In this document: piece by piece, positions 22,513 through 34,756 of the stretch
Layout of the letters: every line of letters starts with the position of its first letter
How positions within the stretch are numbered: the first letter of the stretch is position 1
Source of the DNA: Aporrectodea caliginosa
Taxonomy: Eukaryota > Annelida > Clitellata > Crassiclitellata > Lumbricidae
Length of the DNA: 64,000 nucleotides
Direction: 5' to 3'
NCBI GenBank assembly: GCA_020284085.1
Contig: JACEVL010000006.1
Span: 882,280 to 946,279, forward strand
The notes under the pieces: model-generated
What the model was told of the DNA's origin: nothing
Seen by the model: the letters and a program-made list of their open reading frames with translations, nothing else
Database searches by the model: none
Translations under genes and position numbers: made by a program

Positions 22513-22690
22513 GATTATTATTATTATTATTATCATTATTATTATTATTTTTATTATGCACTTATTATTATTATTTTTATTATTATTATTATTATTTTTT
22601 TTGTTATTTTTTTTTTATTATTATTTTTTTTATTATTATTGTTATTATTATTATTATTATTATGATTATTATTATTATTATTATTATTGT
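22513..22690. repeat. (TTA)n microsatellite, imperfect
   Basis: About 175 bases of TTA with T-run interruptions. The poly-Tyr, poly-Ile and poly-Asn frames are artefacts. Confidence 0.96.
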
Positions 22691-24122
22691 GCACAGGACC
22701 TTCCTCTTGGAACGAGATTTCTTCCTTTGTACACTTGTACTGCTTTGATTCATTCAACTCGACTGACATTTTCTGGCTACCTGAGGTCACTCTTGTTTAG
22801 ATCAATTAGATCTAAGTATGTGTTCAACAGACCTGTGCTATACAGGTGTTTTGCTACTTTACATTACATTAAATGTCTATATAATAAAACGATTGATTAG
22901 TTGCAAGTTGCAACACTGCATCTACGATTCTACATGAAACATGACCTTGGCAGTTCGATCAGCCACGACGAACATTTCTTTGGCCAAATGCTGTCCAGTT
23001 CCGAGTTTTATGTTTTGTTTCTGATCGTTCTGCGTTTGTCAGTCAGTATTTGCCATTATGTTGATTGTAACAAAACAATTGACTACAGTAAGCTGTCATT
23101 ATAGATTCATAAAATCTATTCCATGTTTACGCCATGTTTGCGCTCTGTTGAATGCTGGAATTACCTGAACAGGATGCTGTAAATCCTGACCACAGAATTG
23201 AATATGATGGCATTGAGATATTTAAGCTCTGTTTGTGTCAAGTCTGGTCTTGCCATGGTTAAACAATGGCAACCCAAGTCAACTGGCCTGAAAGCAAGGC
23301 CATCAAAACTATTTTACTATACAGCTTGTCCAGCCTGTTGCTTCAGGAAAAGAGAGTTATTAGAGATGTTGTACAGGTATTAATTAGCTAGTTATGTCAT
23401 TCTCAAGGAAAAGTGCTTTTTGTTTGAAATATGTGCTTCATGTTTTAAATATGTGAATGGCTCATAGATTTATTTTACTTGTTTAAGTATGTTTGGTTCT
23501 GTAAATAAACACAAAGCACTGCTTCCAAGGCATAGTTAGTGTCCTTCATACATGTGAGTTTACCCCAGACACATAGATGTAGTGTCTTAGACTGTGAGTT
23601 GTCACTCACAAAAATTCTTGCCAATGCCATAGGAGATGATAATTATAAAAATTGGTCTGAGAAAAAAACATTGAAAACAATTACACGTGATTTTGTCAAA
23701 ACTCGCTGTAATAATGGTAACTAGTATCAGTCTTGTATAGTATATAGCTCTTCTTTTGTATCCATTTTGTATGCAATAGAACGATTCATATATTTGGTTA
23801 ATGCTTTCATGTTATTGCAATGTTCCGTTGTATGGTGAACAATAAAATAAATTGATTGATTTTTCACAATTTCCCACAACTGTTCAATAGCACTGTAGCA
23901 GATAGCAACTTCTCTGAGTATACTGTCATATCATTGTCGTATTGAACTCTCCTCTTGAGCCATATGTCCAGAAATGAGCTGTGTTTCCCAAATGAAAATG
24001 AGCTCTTTGGAATGGCAAGTGTACACTCTCACTGTATAGTACTGGTATGATTTACATGGAACCTTGATAATCATGAAACTGGGCATGATGGTCATATAGT
24101 TAGATCCAGTTGTCAACCCTGC
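22691..24122. other. Intron background
   Basis: Small open stretches (60-70 codons) near 22.9, 23.2 and 23.5 kb have no recognisable domain and no paired splice signals that I trust. An AATAAAATAAATTG near 23842 is a polyA-like signal of an unplaced repeat. Confidence 0.35.
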
Positions 24123-24123
24123 C

Positions 24124-24356
24124 CATATAATAATAATAATAATAATATCTTTTCTTTATTAAGCGCCTGACAAACGCACGGCGCTGTACATTTACATGTT
24201 ATGCAATTGAACAATCTTAACTACTAACAGAACAGACAGCCTGCAATACACGGCGCTAATAGCAGCCTACAAAGCATATCCGCCCTACGGGCTCGAACTC
24301 GGTACCTCTCGCTTCTCTATGCCAGTGTTTTATCCAATGCGCTATCGGCCCCCCAT
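24124..24356 (-). mobile_element. tRNA-derived SINE (family S5)
   Basis: On the minus strand the head GGGGGGCCGATAGCGCATTGG holds box A (TAGCGCATTGG) and GAGTTCGAGCCC holds box B. The tail is (ATT)n. The 3' part has CGCCGTGCGTTTGTCAGGCG before CTTAATAAAG, again a hairpin close to the 3' end. Confidence 0.85.
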
Positions 24357-24560
24357 TACATTATACTTATGTATTAATCGTCTACTGTTACCAGCAGTAA
24401 TTTTTATACAAGTTTGTCATATTAAGAAAATGAAATTTGTCATGTCTAGCGAAATTAAATTTTGTCTGTCTAGCTTCGTGTTAAAGTTTTGTGAATGACT
24501 TAGTACTGGTTTGATTGCAGTTAATTTTATCAGCATCTTCAACATTGTCATCGTCATCAT

Positions 24561-24790
24561 TGTGGGGCGCGGTGTTGTAGGGGTATGTTCGGTGCCTTGC
24601 AGCTGGAGGTTTGTGGGTTCGAATCCACCTCAAGCCGCCGCGTAGGGACCCTGGGCAAGTCCTTCACTCACAATTTCTTGCGTCGGCGTGAAACTCCGAT
24701 TCAGTGTCCGTGCTGTAGTCGGGAGCGCCTCTGAGTAGAAATCTTGAAGGGGCGCTATAACAAGTGCTCGAAATTAATGAATGAATGAAT
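24561..24790 (+). mobile_element. SINE S1, copy 3
   Basis: Starts GTGGGGCGCGGTGTTGTAGG, box B GGTTCGAATCC, 3' stem AGCGCCTC ... GGGGCGCTATAAC, tail (AATG)n. Plus orientation. Confidence 0.92.
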
Positions 24791-25050
24791 TATCTATATG
24801 GGCTTGTCCAATATACTGCCCACAGGCCACAATCTGGCTTGCTGATAATGTTCATCCAAGGATTCTGAATCCGTCTAAACTGAGAGTATTTTAATCAAGT
24901 TTCATAACAATCGTAATGGTTAAACAAGTGACTCTGCATTTGACATTGACATAGCTCAATATCTTGCTGACTTGATATTCAAACTTCACAGATTTATTGG
25001 CAAAAATGTGGGGAATTGAGTAACAACAAAAGTTGCATTGGTATTGTTAA
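24791..25050. other. Intron background, nothing recognised
   Basis: CpG-poor AT-rich sequence without visible structure. Confidence 0.35.
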
Positions 25051-25460
25051 CTGAAGAAATGATTATATTACTGTTGTTTGTATGTATTTGTGTTAATTTT
25101 TAATAAAGATCTTTATTTATGATGAAATCTTTTCTGTGGCACTCGAGTATGAGGCAAGTTGGTATTTCCCTTTGTACAAATAGATTGGACACCCTTGATT
25201 TTTATCTATATTATATCTGTATCGTCTAGTTTCAGATCTATATCCATATAGACAGTGTTTATATTTATACCTATATCATCTGTATTATATACTGATCACT
25301 GCTGCTATCACAATGAGAATGCTTCAACTGATGTTGAATGTCTGAGTGAACTGATCTTGTGGATATTGACCTGATTATGGCTAGGTTTTCTTGCCTTGAG
25401 CGATAGAAGTTGCTAATTAGCTAAGCATAACAACATTCTGAAAATAGAGATAGATAGTCA
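25051..25460. repeat. Dispersed repeat, copy 1 (partner at 30.04 kb)
   Basis: Shares the ordered landmarks GTATTTGTGTTAA, TTTATGATGAAATCTTTTC, CCCTTTGTACAAATAG, ATATCCATATAGACAGT and GTTGCTAATTAGCTAAGCAT with 30040-30410, same orientation, with small indels. Its 3' portion also matches 21.82 kb. Probably a non-coding part of a LINE. Confidence 0.8.
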
Positions 25461-25480
25461 CGGAGTTTAATGGTAATAAC

Positions 25481-25844
25481 TAGGGGTGGGCAACGATTAA
25501 AAATTTTAATCGAAATGAATCGCACGATTAAAATTTTTAATAACGCGATTAATTTTTAACGCATGTCACAATAGATAACAAGTACATCACTACTCTACCG
25601 ACTCTGAGTAGTGATGTTGAATATGCGCTATATAAATGTTTGCAGTCAATAAAGAAAAAGCAAACATGCTTTTACTACTTGTTTTTACTTTTTAGTTTTT
25701 ACTTTTAAGTTTAAAGTTTAAACTCAGCGGTTTTATCAAGAATTGTTTTAGCGAATTTCTAGAAATAATTGGGCGCAGTGACAATCGCGCTAACTGCGTT
25801 AAAAAATCTAATCGCGTTAACAACGCGTTAAATGCCCAGCCCTA
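25481..25844. mobile_element. hAT-type MITE, 364 bp
   Basis: Ends are TAGGGGTGGGC and, inverted, TAGGGCTGGGC. Flanks are GTAATAAC (25473-25480) and GTAATACC (25845-25852), a 7/8 match. The interior is a series of near-palindromic AATTTTTAATAACGCGATTAA blocks. It is homologous, in inverse orientation, to 10936-11316. Confidence 0.9.
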
Positions 25845-25852
25845 GTAATACC

Positions 25853-26125
25853 CATTGTCATGTCATCATTGTCGCATTCATTGCTTGTATAAAATACATT
25901 TTTTTATCAACATCTGATGCCATTAAGCAACTGAATAGTCGTTAGGAGCTGTTGAAAATAATCGGCGTCATAGTGACTCGAAACTTGTGGGTTCCAGTGT
26001 TTTATTAAACGGCCAGTGTTTGTTCACAGGCAGGCTGCAGTTTATCTAGATAAAATCAATTATCTTTGCCTGGTTTGCAGTGACATACGAGCCGAAGAAA
26101 AACATCCATATACATGTGTAAGCAT
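25853..26125. other. Intron background, nothing recognised
   Basis: No exon or repeat family seen. Confidence 0.35.
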
Positions 26126-26129
26126 ATAC

Positions 26130-26245
26130 GCATAGACATTTATGTGCATATATATACACATGCATGTATATGTGCATGTATATATATATGTGCATGTATA
26201 TATATATATGTGCATATATATATATATATATATGCATGTATAATG
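26130..26245. repeat. (TA)n/(TGCATATA)n microsatellite
   Basis: Repeated TGCATGTATATATATATG units; a purine-pyrimidine alternating tract. Confidence 0.9.
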
Positions 26246-27800
26246 TATATATAGATATGTGTGTTTTGTGTGTAATTCTTATGCATGATATATTTAGATA
26301 TATGCCTGTGTGACGCTTACGGGAGGCCTTTGGCGGCCTGTGTCGTAGAGCCTAATCGATAGCTTGCTAATGATGTTTTCTAGTTATCATTCCAGGTCTT
26401 ATGGGCGTTTCGCAGGTAGAGGCATATTCCTCTGCTCAACTCTGCTGCCGTAGCGCCAATTCTGTTTTTTTATATTAACTCGCGTTAGGTAGAAACTTGC
26501 GACTAATGTTCTGTAAGCTTCGGTCTGCATGTTTGATTAGTTGCGAGAGCGCCCTAAGAGTGTTGCAGACAATTGGTGGGACTGAGGGTTACATCGATTT
26601 TGTGCGCATGAGCAAATCTATTGGTCGGTTTGTCTACTGGTCGGTCTTTGAATTGTCTGTGTTAGGATGTATGGTGGTAATATGAGAACGCACTGAGCTT
26701 CTTATAGTGTTGCACAGTGGTAGAATGCGTGGCCTTGAACCGCTGAGTCTAGGGTTGGAAAGCTGGCACGTCAGGAATATCGACATTTTGTTTTGGGCAG
26801 GGTTGACAACTGGATATAAATTTATGAACATCATGCAGAATTATTTGTGCGAAGTGGACATGTCTGTGAAAATAATAGTAAATGTAAATATTTAGGAGCA
26901 TTCATAAATTTAGCATTTTGGTATAAATACATTAGCATTTATATTATTTGATTGTGTTGGAATTTCTTCTTACATTCTACAGATCGATGGGAATGGATAA
27001 TTTTACATTTGAGGCAGTTTAACACTTTAGCGATGAACTGCATTGGTTTCCCAGTCACTTTTAGTACACTCGATGTTAGAGGGTTAATTTGATCCTCAAG
27101 AGTTACCATTACCAACACTCATTACCTCTCCAAGTTACTTTCAGCAACGTGGCAGTTTATGTAATTAAAACGTTATTTAACGTTAAATATGGCAAAGTTT
27201 ATGAGAAGAATGGATTGTGGCAAAAATTGTCTGTTAAAATTCTGTAAAGTTTACCTCGATTTTGTCTACATATTCAATTTCTGTGTATTGTCCAATTTTT
27301 GAGTTCATATTGTTCTGTTATAACTTCAACCATAGGAAGACTTCTCTGAAGAGCCATGTTGAAAGAGGCACTCAATTTAATACATGAATGTGTAAAAGTG
27401 TAAATGTACACTTATTTATAGCAACTGTATGGCCTTGACCCTGCTCGTTTTTCAATTAAATTTTTGGCGAGGTCATTCGCTGGTATATATATCTGATATA
27501 TACCCATTCCCCACTATTTCCAAGGAACTTTGGTTGACACTGTTATGATAAACATGCTTGTGCATTGAGCTTTCAGGAAAGCAATGATTTATAGTAGGAA
27601 AATGAAGTGTGTATGGAGTGCAGAGACAGGAAACCGTGTTGGCAAAACAAAGGTTCTAGCATGTCTATTTAGTGGAGGAAATCACATGATCTCTGTTTTG
27701 GTTGACATTCACTGGCAACTAATCAATGCTGTTTTTTTTCCTTGGCTTGTTAAGGCTACAGTTCCAATGAATAGGATTAATCTATTGCTTGTAATGTTCC
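26246..27800. other. Intron background
   Basis: No recognisable exon or repeat; open stretches of about 60 codons near 26.5-26.9 kb show no family signature. Confidence 0.35.
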
Positions 27801-27900
27801 TCAATCAATCAATCAATCAATCAAAATTTATATAGCGTCCCTTCAGAGGTGCTCCTGACCCAGGAAATGAACAGTCTTCAGCAGTGGGTGAAACTGAGAA
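27801..27900 (-). mobile_element. Truncated SINE/LINE 3' end with (CAAT)n tail
   Basis: (CAAT)n, then AAAATTTATATAGCGTCCC and TTCAGAGGTGCTCCTGACCC. This is the same 3' module as the S1 SINEs, minus orientation, without a head. Confidence 0.65.
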
Positions 27901-28540
27901 CCGGTGTCCCGAGATATTCTATCCCCCTAAAGCATATCCCCCGGATGGAATAAACCGGTTTAGAGTATCCAGGGGGATAAAGCATTCTATGAGGCGCCCC
28001 ATCGTCTTTTTGCATAATTTGATAGCCAAGACGAAAATTCAGTCAAAATCACCAAAAAACAAAGTAAATTAATTTCAGGTCGACGTACAAACTAAAGATA
28101 CGCAACTTAAACTTTTTTTATGTGTACAATAAATCTGAAAACAGTACGACTGAATACACTTAGAAACTGCCAAAAATGCAAACTAAACCGAAAACTCCAT
28201 TTCGCTAAGGGGTATACTCATGTATGGGGGATACTCTATATCGTGACATGGTGGCACTGTTTGGAAGGTGTTGTATTCCTGAGGGAAGCCCATTACAGGT
28301 TGTCGGATCAACCACAGAGAAGGAACGGCTATGCATTGTCACAGAGTGGGCGAATAGGACCGCCAAGACCCATTCAGTTTCCTTTATTTATTGTACATTG
28401 TTTATGAGGCGCCAATGTAGGCTGTTAGTCTTTGTGTCTTTTTCTTTAATTTGTATTTTTCGTTTAATTTGAGCCATATAATCAAAACATTTTGTGAGAA
28501 TGTTGTATGCTTTTTAACTGTGTTCAGTAGATGTCTGTAC
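27901..28540. other. Intron background
   Basis: At about 27920-27985 TATCCCCC(T)AAAGCATAT and ATCCAGGGGGATAAAGCAT form an inverted pair, possibly an eroded MITE end. No exon. Confidence 0.35.
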
Positions 28541-28595
28541 ACCAAAGTGTGATTAGCAATTGGCTAATGAAGAATATACTTACTTAATTTCTTCT
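28541..28595 (+). mobile_element. LINE group C 3' tail, plus strand
   Basis: GTACACCAAAGTGTGATTAGC ... GAATATACTTACTTAATT is the reverse complement of the tails at 43.15, 44.45 and 47.28 kb. Confidence 0.65.
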
Positions 28596-28859
28596 GTCTA
28601 ATAGTCTGTTTACTGGGTTGATTGGAAGGACTATTACCACATAGCTTGAGTGTTTTTGCCTGTGTTGTTGTTTACCCATAACTGTTAGTTCTGAAGGAAC
28701 GTATTTTTTATGTACCGGGATATTTTAGGGCTATGGAAGTTAATAATTAATTAATCGATTAATCATTAATTAATTTTAACAATTAAATTTATTTTTAACG
28801 ACAGCACTTGACAAAGTGTTTTGAACGTGAAGTGGAGGCTTGCAGGATTCAGTGGTATT
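28596..28859. other. Intron background
   Basis: An AT-rich palindromic TTAATTAATCGATTAATCATTAATTAA stretch lies at about 28744-28775; it may be an eroded end of the 25.5-kb MITE family. Confidence 0.35.
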
Positions 28860-29135
28860 TCAGATTCTGGGAATGGACAAGAAATCTAATGAGTTGAAGG
28901 TAAAGATGATGCAACTGTTTGGAAGGAACTTTCTAATGCCAAGTCTTCAGTACTTTGGTCATTGTGTGAAGGCCAGTCAGTAGAGGTATGATGACTGGCA
29001 TGATTCCACAGGAAAGGCCTGTAGGACGATTAAGGAAAGCCTGATTTGGTGGTGTGGCACCTGATATGGATTTGATTATGCATAGAAAGCCACAGCTCAT
29101 GGGCAGGTGGAAGCGTTTAAGGCTATGGAGGTTAA
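28860..29135 (+). pseudogene. Degraded LINE C-terminal region
   Basis: The plus strand has broken frames reading LQYFGHCVKASQ and, in another frame, RPVGRLRKAWFGGVAPDM. These resemble the conserved tail FGHVxR....GRPRKxWLDxV of several LINE and RTE-like ORFs. Two or more frameshifts are needed. Group not determined. Confidence 0.5.
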
Positions 29136-30039
29136 GACTGATTCCACTTAGGTTCTCCAAATTGGTGGAATCATTGTCATTGGCAAACCCCACAATGCCC
29201 ACATCATGATTAGCTGTGGTGTTAATGTGAAAAGGAGCATAAGGAAATTTTCTAGGATTTATAGGGTGGGATCATTTTAAAGTGGGTTTACCGGTATCAC
29301 TCATATTACAGAAAGACAAACTTGTGTAAGTTTTTGAGTTTGCATTCTAGTCAAATCATTTGATTTAAAGAATGTCTAGTATTCACTTATCCTTACCTGT
29401 AGGTTACACATATGTACATGTAAACAATTGAGGTGAAGGACGGGTTAAAGTTTTGATAGCTTAAATTCACGACAAAGCTGGTGCGTAGTTTGGAGTTTAC
29501 CTCTAGTGTTAAGTTTCACACGTACTGAGCAGTTATTTCACAACAGCATTTAAACTTTCTAGATATATATATTCAGTACATATATTAAATTTGTTAAAGT
29601 ATTTCTAAAATTCTCATGAATAAATTTGCACATGGTGAACATTAACGTGGCCAATGGTGAGCAAATAGAACAACGGAAAGGTGGAAGAAACAATTCCACT
29701 GAGGTGCATTCAAATTCATAGACTGAAACATTCCACTGATCTGAACTGAAATTAATAGCTATCCCTAACAAATGAACCCATAGGAATGTTGAAGACCACA
29801 ATATTTAACTAAGCATTATTTAAATGGATTTTGGTGCAAGGCATGGCTGGAAAACCAGATACCGTTAGTTATGTTACATGATGAATGTGAATATGTAGTA
29901 CTTTATTCTCAGGTAAGCTAATTATTATTATTACTAATTTTTTTATGCCCCAAGGTAAATATGATCCCTGAGGTTTACAGGCTCAACACAAATTATTATT
30001 AATATTATTACTATATTGTTATTATTACAAGTATGATGT
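29136..30039. other. Intron background, nothing recognised
   Basis: AT-rich. Short TTATTA runs lie near 29923-30026. Confidence 0.35.
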
Positions 30040-30410
30040 TACGTACTATTGTTAGTACGTATTTGTGTTAAGTTTTAGTAATGATCTTAATTTATGATGA
30101 AATCTTTTCCGTGACACTCAAGCATGAGGCAAATTGGTATAAATTTTCCCTTTGTACAAATAGGTTTGAACATCCTTGATCTTCATCTGTATTATATCTG
30201 TATCATCTATTTTCATATGTATATCCATATAGACAGTAGTTCTATTTATCCCTATATCATCTGTATTATATCATGGTCATTGCTGTTATAATTGACAAGG
30301 TTTCAGCTGATGATCTGTCATCTGGATATTGACCTTGGTTTTCATGCCTTGGGCGATAGACGTTGCTAATTAGCTAAGCATAATGACATTCTGAACATGC
30401 CCTCATTCAG
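30040..30410. repeat. Dispersed repeat, copy 2 (partner at 25.05 kb)
   Basis: See the 25.05-kb copy for landmarks. Slightly shorter, same strand, about 5 kb downstream. Confidence 0.8.
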
Positions 30411-31031
30411 ACCTTGTCAATGTCTCCAACGTCGACATGAGCAGTCAGTACAATACTGACACCAATACTTGCACCAGAGCTAAACACAACAAGTGTACAT
30501 GAATAAGCACACTGGATTTCCACTCTGTATTATGGTTACAAGGTAGAATGATGTGATATGGCTAAGATTTAAATTCTGTTAAAATTGTCATATTTGCATA
30601 TCTATCTTTGCATGTAAATAGATTAATTGGTCTGAAGGTGCTATATTAGCTATTTTAAAATTCAAATTTATTAGAATATTCCATGTACAATGAATACAAT
30701 GTACACGTATGAATACAGTCATTAAAAGATTTCTTAAATGCTATTAGTAGGTAACAGAAATTGAAGAGGTCATAGTCTAAGAGGTGAAGTAGTAAAATCG
30801 ATTAGTGGGGAGACTTTTTGATTTGATTTATGGTTCACACCATATATCTTATTGCATGTAATAAGTTAATTATAAATGTTTGAATGCAATACAATAGTTA
30901 GGGGTTGTCTGCCTTGTATTTAAATGTTCGGTTAACAGCAAAGTTTGCAGTTAAAAGTTTTACTGATCAGTTCAGTGTTGGAAGCATTCACGTAGAGTTT
31001 GGTTGTGCTAGATGTGGACAGTTGCCATTAA
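30411..31031. other. Intron background, nothing recognised
   Basis: No exon or repeat family identified. Confidence 0.35.
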
Positions 31032-31268
31032 TTGTGGGGCGCGGTGGTGTAGGAGTATGTTCGGTGCCTTGCAGCCGGAGGGTTGCGGGTTCGAATCCAC
31101 CTCAAGCCACCACGTAAGGACCCTGGGCAAGTCCTTCACTCGCAATTGCTCATGCGCTTCGGCGTGAAACTCCGATTCAGTGTCCGCGCTGTAGTCGGGA
31201 GTGCCTCTGAGTAGAAATCTTGAAGGAGCGCTTTAACAAGTGCTCATACATACATACATACATACATT
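31032..31268 (+). mobile_element. SINE S1, copy 4
   Basis: Well preserved: GTGGGGCGCGGTGGTGTAGG with box A, GGTTCGAATCC box B, 3' domain and (CATA)n tail. ATTAAT at both borders may be part of the target-site duplication. Confidence 0.93.
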
Positions 31269-34200
31269 AATGTTGACACTGGTTTAATAGGAAAATTTTA
31301 ACTCCATACACTGTGAACAGTTGGTAATAAAGTAATGGTCATTGATAAGTCCAAATCTTACTTTGCCACCATTACCTTTGTCACAATTATTATAGTACTG
31401 TCGCAGTGTGCTACATCAGACTGCCTAACTTTTCGTTAGACTAGACTCCAAGTCTTGTTTAGTTAGGGTAGTTTTTAGACCTGTAGAAGTCCACAGTAGA
31501 GTGAAGAGCAGTAGTCCAATCAATTAAGAATTAAGGCGTTCACCAGAGTGGAGGCAGAGGAAGAAGACAGAGAGCTAGTTACAACCCGCAGCTGGTGCAT
31601 GGGATAGTAAATGATTGGCTGAATTTAATTGGTATAAATACACAATTACACATACCTTGTAGAAACTTAGATAGTAATTTCTGGGAGTTGGCATGTTCGC
31701 TGGAATTATAGTTTGCCTGTGATGCAGACCATGATATGTTTTAAAAACGACAGCACACAGCTTATTATAGTCTTGCATAGAAAATAAAACCTTGAGTTTT
31801 TTTATCAATGGTTTCTAGTCTAGTGTCTTGCCATTCACTGAGGGTATGAATGCAAAATAGCATACTTAAACACCTTAAACAGTCAGATTTGACCCTGAGA
31901 GTGCAAGTCAGGTGTCAGCTAGTTACTGGATAAATAAATTATCTAACGAGACGTTTTTTCACCAAGACAGTAGAAAAATAGAAGAAAGACGTGTTGAACA
32001 CACACTGTACTTATTTATGCATCGCATTTTGAGTACATGAACAGTACATATTCTTCAGCATGTTTGTATTTTATATGATCATTTTATGCTGTCGTGAAAC
32101 TTTTTTTAGGGCCATAAACATGTGAAATTATTACCGTGCACAAACTGCAAAGTGCAAATTTATGACGTTGGTGGGATCATTGTTTATTATTGTAAAATAT
32201 TTTCACACTGGACTTCGCTGAATGTGAATCTTTCAGAACACTTATTACATTGTAAATATTGAATTTAATCAATATCGAAAAGGTTTAAGGTTTATTTACC
32301 TCAGATGCATAAACCGGAAGCTAAAAAGAGGGTTTAGATCACAAAGGAAACTATGCGGCAAGGCACTAATTTTATGTAGCGCATTTATTGATATGTGCTG
32401 AAATTTATGTAATGCGTTTACTATTTGTATTTGATTTTAAAAATTTCGGCCAAATATGAATAAACTATTTCGGAGCACTATTTGGGTCTGAAGCGAATCG
32501 AATACGAATATTCGGTACAGCTCTAGCATAGTGATGCTTTACCTAAAACTCCATTTTGCGTTAACACTGCAGACAACCACTAGGTTTCGTTTTCGTATAA
32601 CTCCGTCCATTTGGAAAACCTATGTGAGAAGCAGGTTGAGAGATATAGCTTACTACTTATGTGGGATGAGCGAAAATGCTGTCGGGAATTGTGTGGGCAG
32701 TGGAACTACAGGTGCAGATTGCATTTCAAATAATCATACATGTATATACAGACTGCCTGTATGCAGTTTCTATCCGATTGTATGTATGTCTGTCTGCCTT
32801 TTTACCTGTGTTTCTTTCTTGGTTTCTGCCATTGCATACTATATCTATTTGCTTATCTGTTCACATGTCTCCCCACCAGTTGCCTGGCTATCTTTTTGTC
32901 GGCCTGCTGTTTACTAGATTTCTGTTTGTCCGTACTTTCTCTTTCTGTATGCATATAACTGTCTTTTTATTCCTGAAGGCTTTTAAATGATGAAGGAAAC
33001 GTTCTTAAATTCTGCGACACCATTTTAATGTATGGAAAAATGTTAGTTATTTGTGTAGTCGTGGTAGAATTCTACCTGGCCTACGTTGTCAGCTTTTGAA
33101 TTGAATGAAACTGAGTCTCCGCAATCCATCTCCGCTTATCTGGAAACGAGTGGAGTCATATTTCTTAATAGCTAGTATACAGCCACAGCCCAGACCATGC
33201 TCCTATACAGAATGTGGTAACTGGAGTCTTTACCATAACCACCACTTCATACACATTGAAATCCACCACTGCCCCCACTATGTTCCTGCCAGTCCCAAGG
33301 ATGGAGAAAGGAGGAGGGCAACACTGATCTTTGTTACGAAACGGCCTTGTTAAGCAGTAACTGTACATGGAAATTGTCTTAAAATAAGACTGTGACCTAC
33401 ATACATGTGACCTACATATTATGGTAATCCAAGTGAACCATTTGACTGAGCATGGCTGTAAGGTGTCAAGACTACATTTACTCTTTTTGAACAGTATTTG
33501 ACTAAGGACATTTTGCCACAGATCCTAGTGTTAATGAAGATGTGATACTTTGAAATGGGTTATGTAGGAAATCCACCATAATAGCTGGCTGTTAGAGTGT
33601 TATTTGCTGTGTGCTGGCCAGTGTACGTTGCAATTGTGTCAGGCCTGGGTTTATGCCACGCATGGCATTGTTACCCAAGACAATTGCGTGGAGATCAATG
33701 GATGCCACATGAATGGCCCACCTGTGCTTCCATTCACGATTGTTTAAAATGCTCGTGTTCATTCTTGTACGTTCATTGACTCCTAGCATGGCGTCAGCGC
33801 TGAAGGTCGGCTGTGTGCCTTCTTTATCCATTAACACGTGACATCGTTAGGCTTCTCCTGTGGTTTAGAACTAGGAAGTTAAGCAGGTTGTTCTGGAATT
33901 AGTATGCTCTGCTTAACAAAAGCAGTTTCTTCGCAGAGGAGGTATTTCGTGTGCTCGACATGTTGCTAGCGTGCGGCTAAGCATTCTGTAGCATCTGATA
34001 GAACAGTGCAAGTTGCTGGTTTGTAGGAACTGTTCTGTTGTTTGGTTGCAGTCTACATAATACGTTCTGCTTTTATGAATTTCCTGCATTATGTGGCTGG
34101 TCTGAGCGTGTTTGGAAATTGCTGCGGATATTGCTTTTGTAGAACTGGTTATTGTTTTCATATTGCTGTCACGTGCTTTCGAGCTTTGAATGTTGCACTG

Positions 34201-34756
34201 TGAATGTTGCTGGAATGCAATAAAATTACAAAACGACCATTTAGGAGCAGCCCAGTTTCAGTTTAACTTTTAATTGCATTTGGCAGTGATTGTACATGAA
34301 TATGTTTATGTTCTTTTGGGTGCATGTTTTATTATCCAGTTCCTTTTCATCTGTAGCATTGACCAACTCTGTCTCAGTTGCTGGCATGGTAGAGTGAATA
34401 TTCTGAATCAGTTCCAAATACTGACCATCATTTTTAACCAGTATAACATGCAGAATGGCAGTTTTATTTTGCTTGACCGCTTTTCCCAGTGGACTTTCAA
34501 GCTTTGTACATTTAAAAAAATTAATTATTAATATATTTAGGTGAGAGCATACAGTGGGAACTTGGAAGGGACTGTTGTTGTTTCTGTGACAGTGCAACTA
34601 GGAATTGACTAATTTCAAACCTCAGCTTTTTTTACTTAGCTTTGATTCTGAAACAATACAAAAATTAGAACTCCTGAACACACAAAAGAGAATATAAACA
34701 ACTGAACATTAACATTTTGTAAATTGATTTAATGAAATTGGTAATTCTGATTGTAG
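31269..34756. other. End of inferred intron 1
   Basis: CpG-poor and largely featureless. Near 32480-32526 GAATCGAATACGAATATTCGG followed by TACAGCTCTAG looks like one end of a further hAT MITE, but its partner end was not found. Open stretches at 32.5-33.4 kb have no recognisable domain. The last bases, TTCTGATTGTAG, serve as the acceptor of exon 2. Confidence 0.4.

Noticed and set aside
22470..22900. Poly-Tyr/poly-Asn frames
   Set aside because: (TTA)n microsatellite artefact.
32440..32530. Another hAT MITE end (CTAGAGCTGTACCGAATATTCG read in reverse)
   Set aside because: Only one end could be identified and no duplication; kept as background note.
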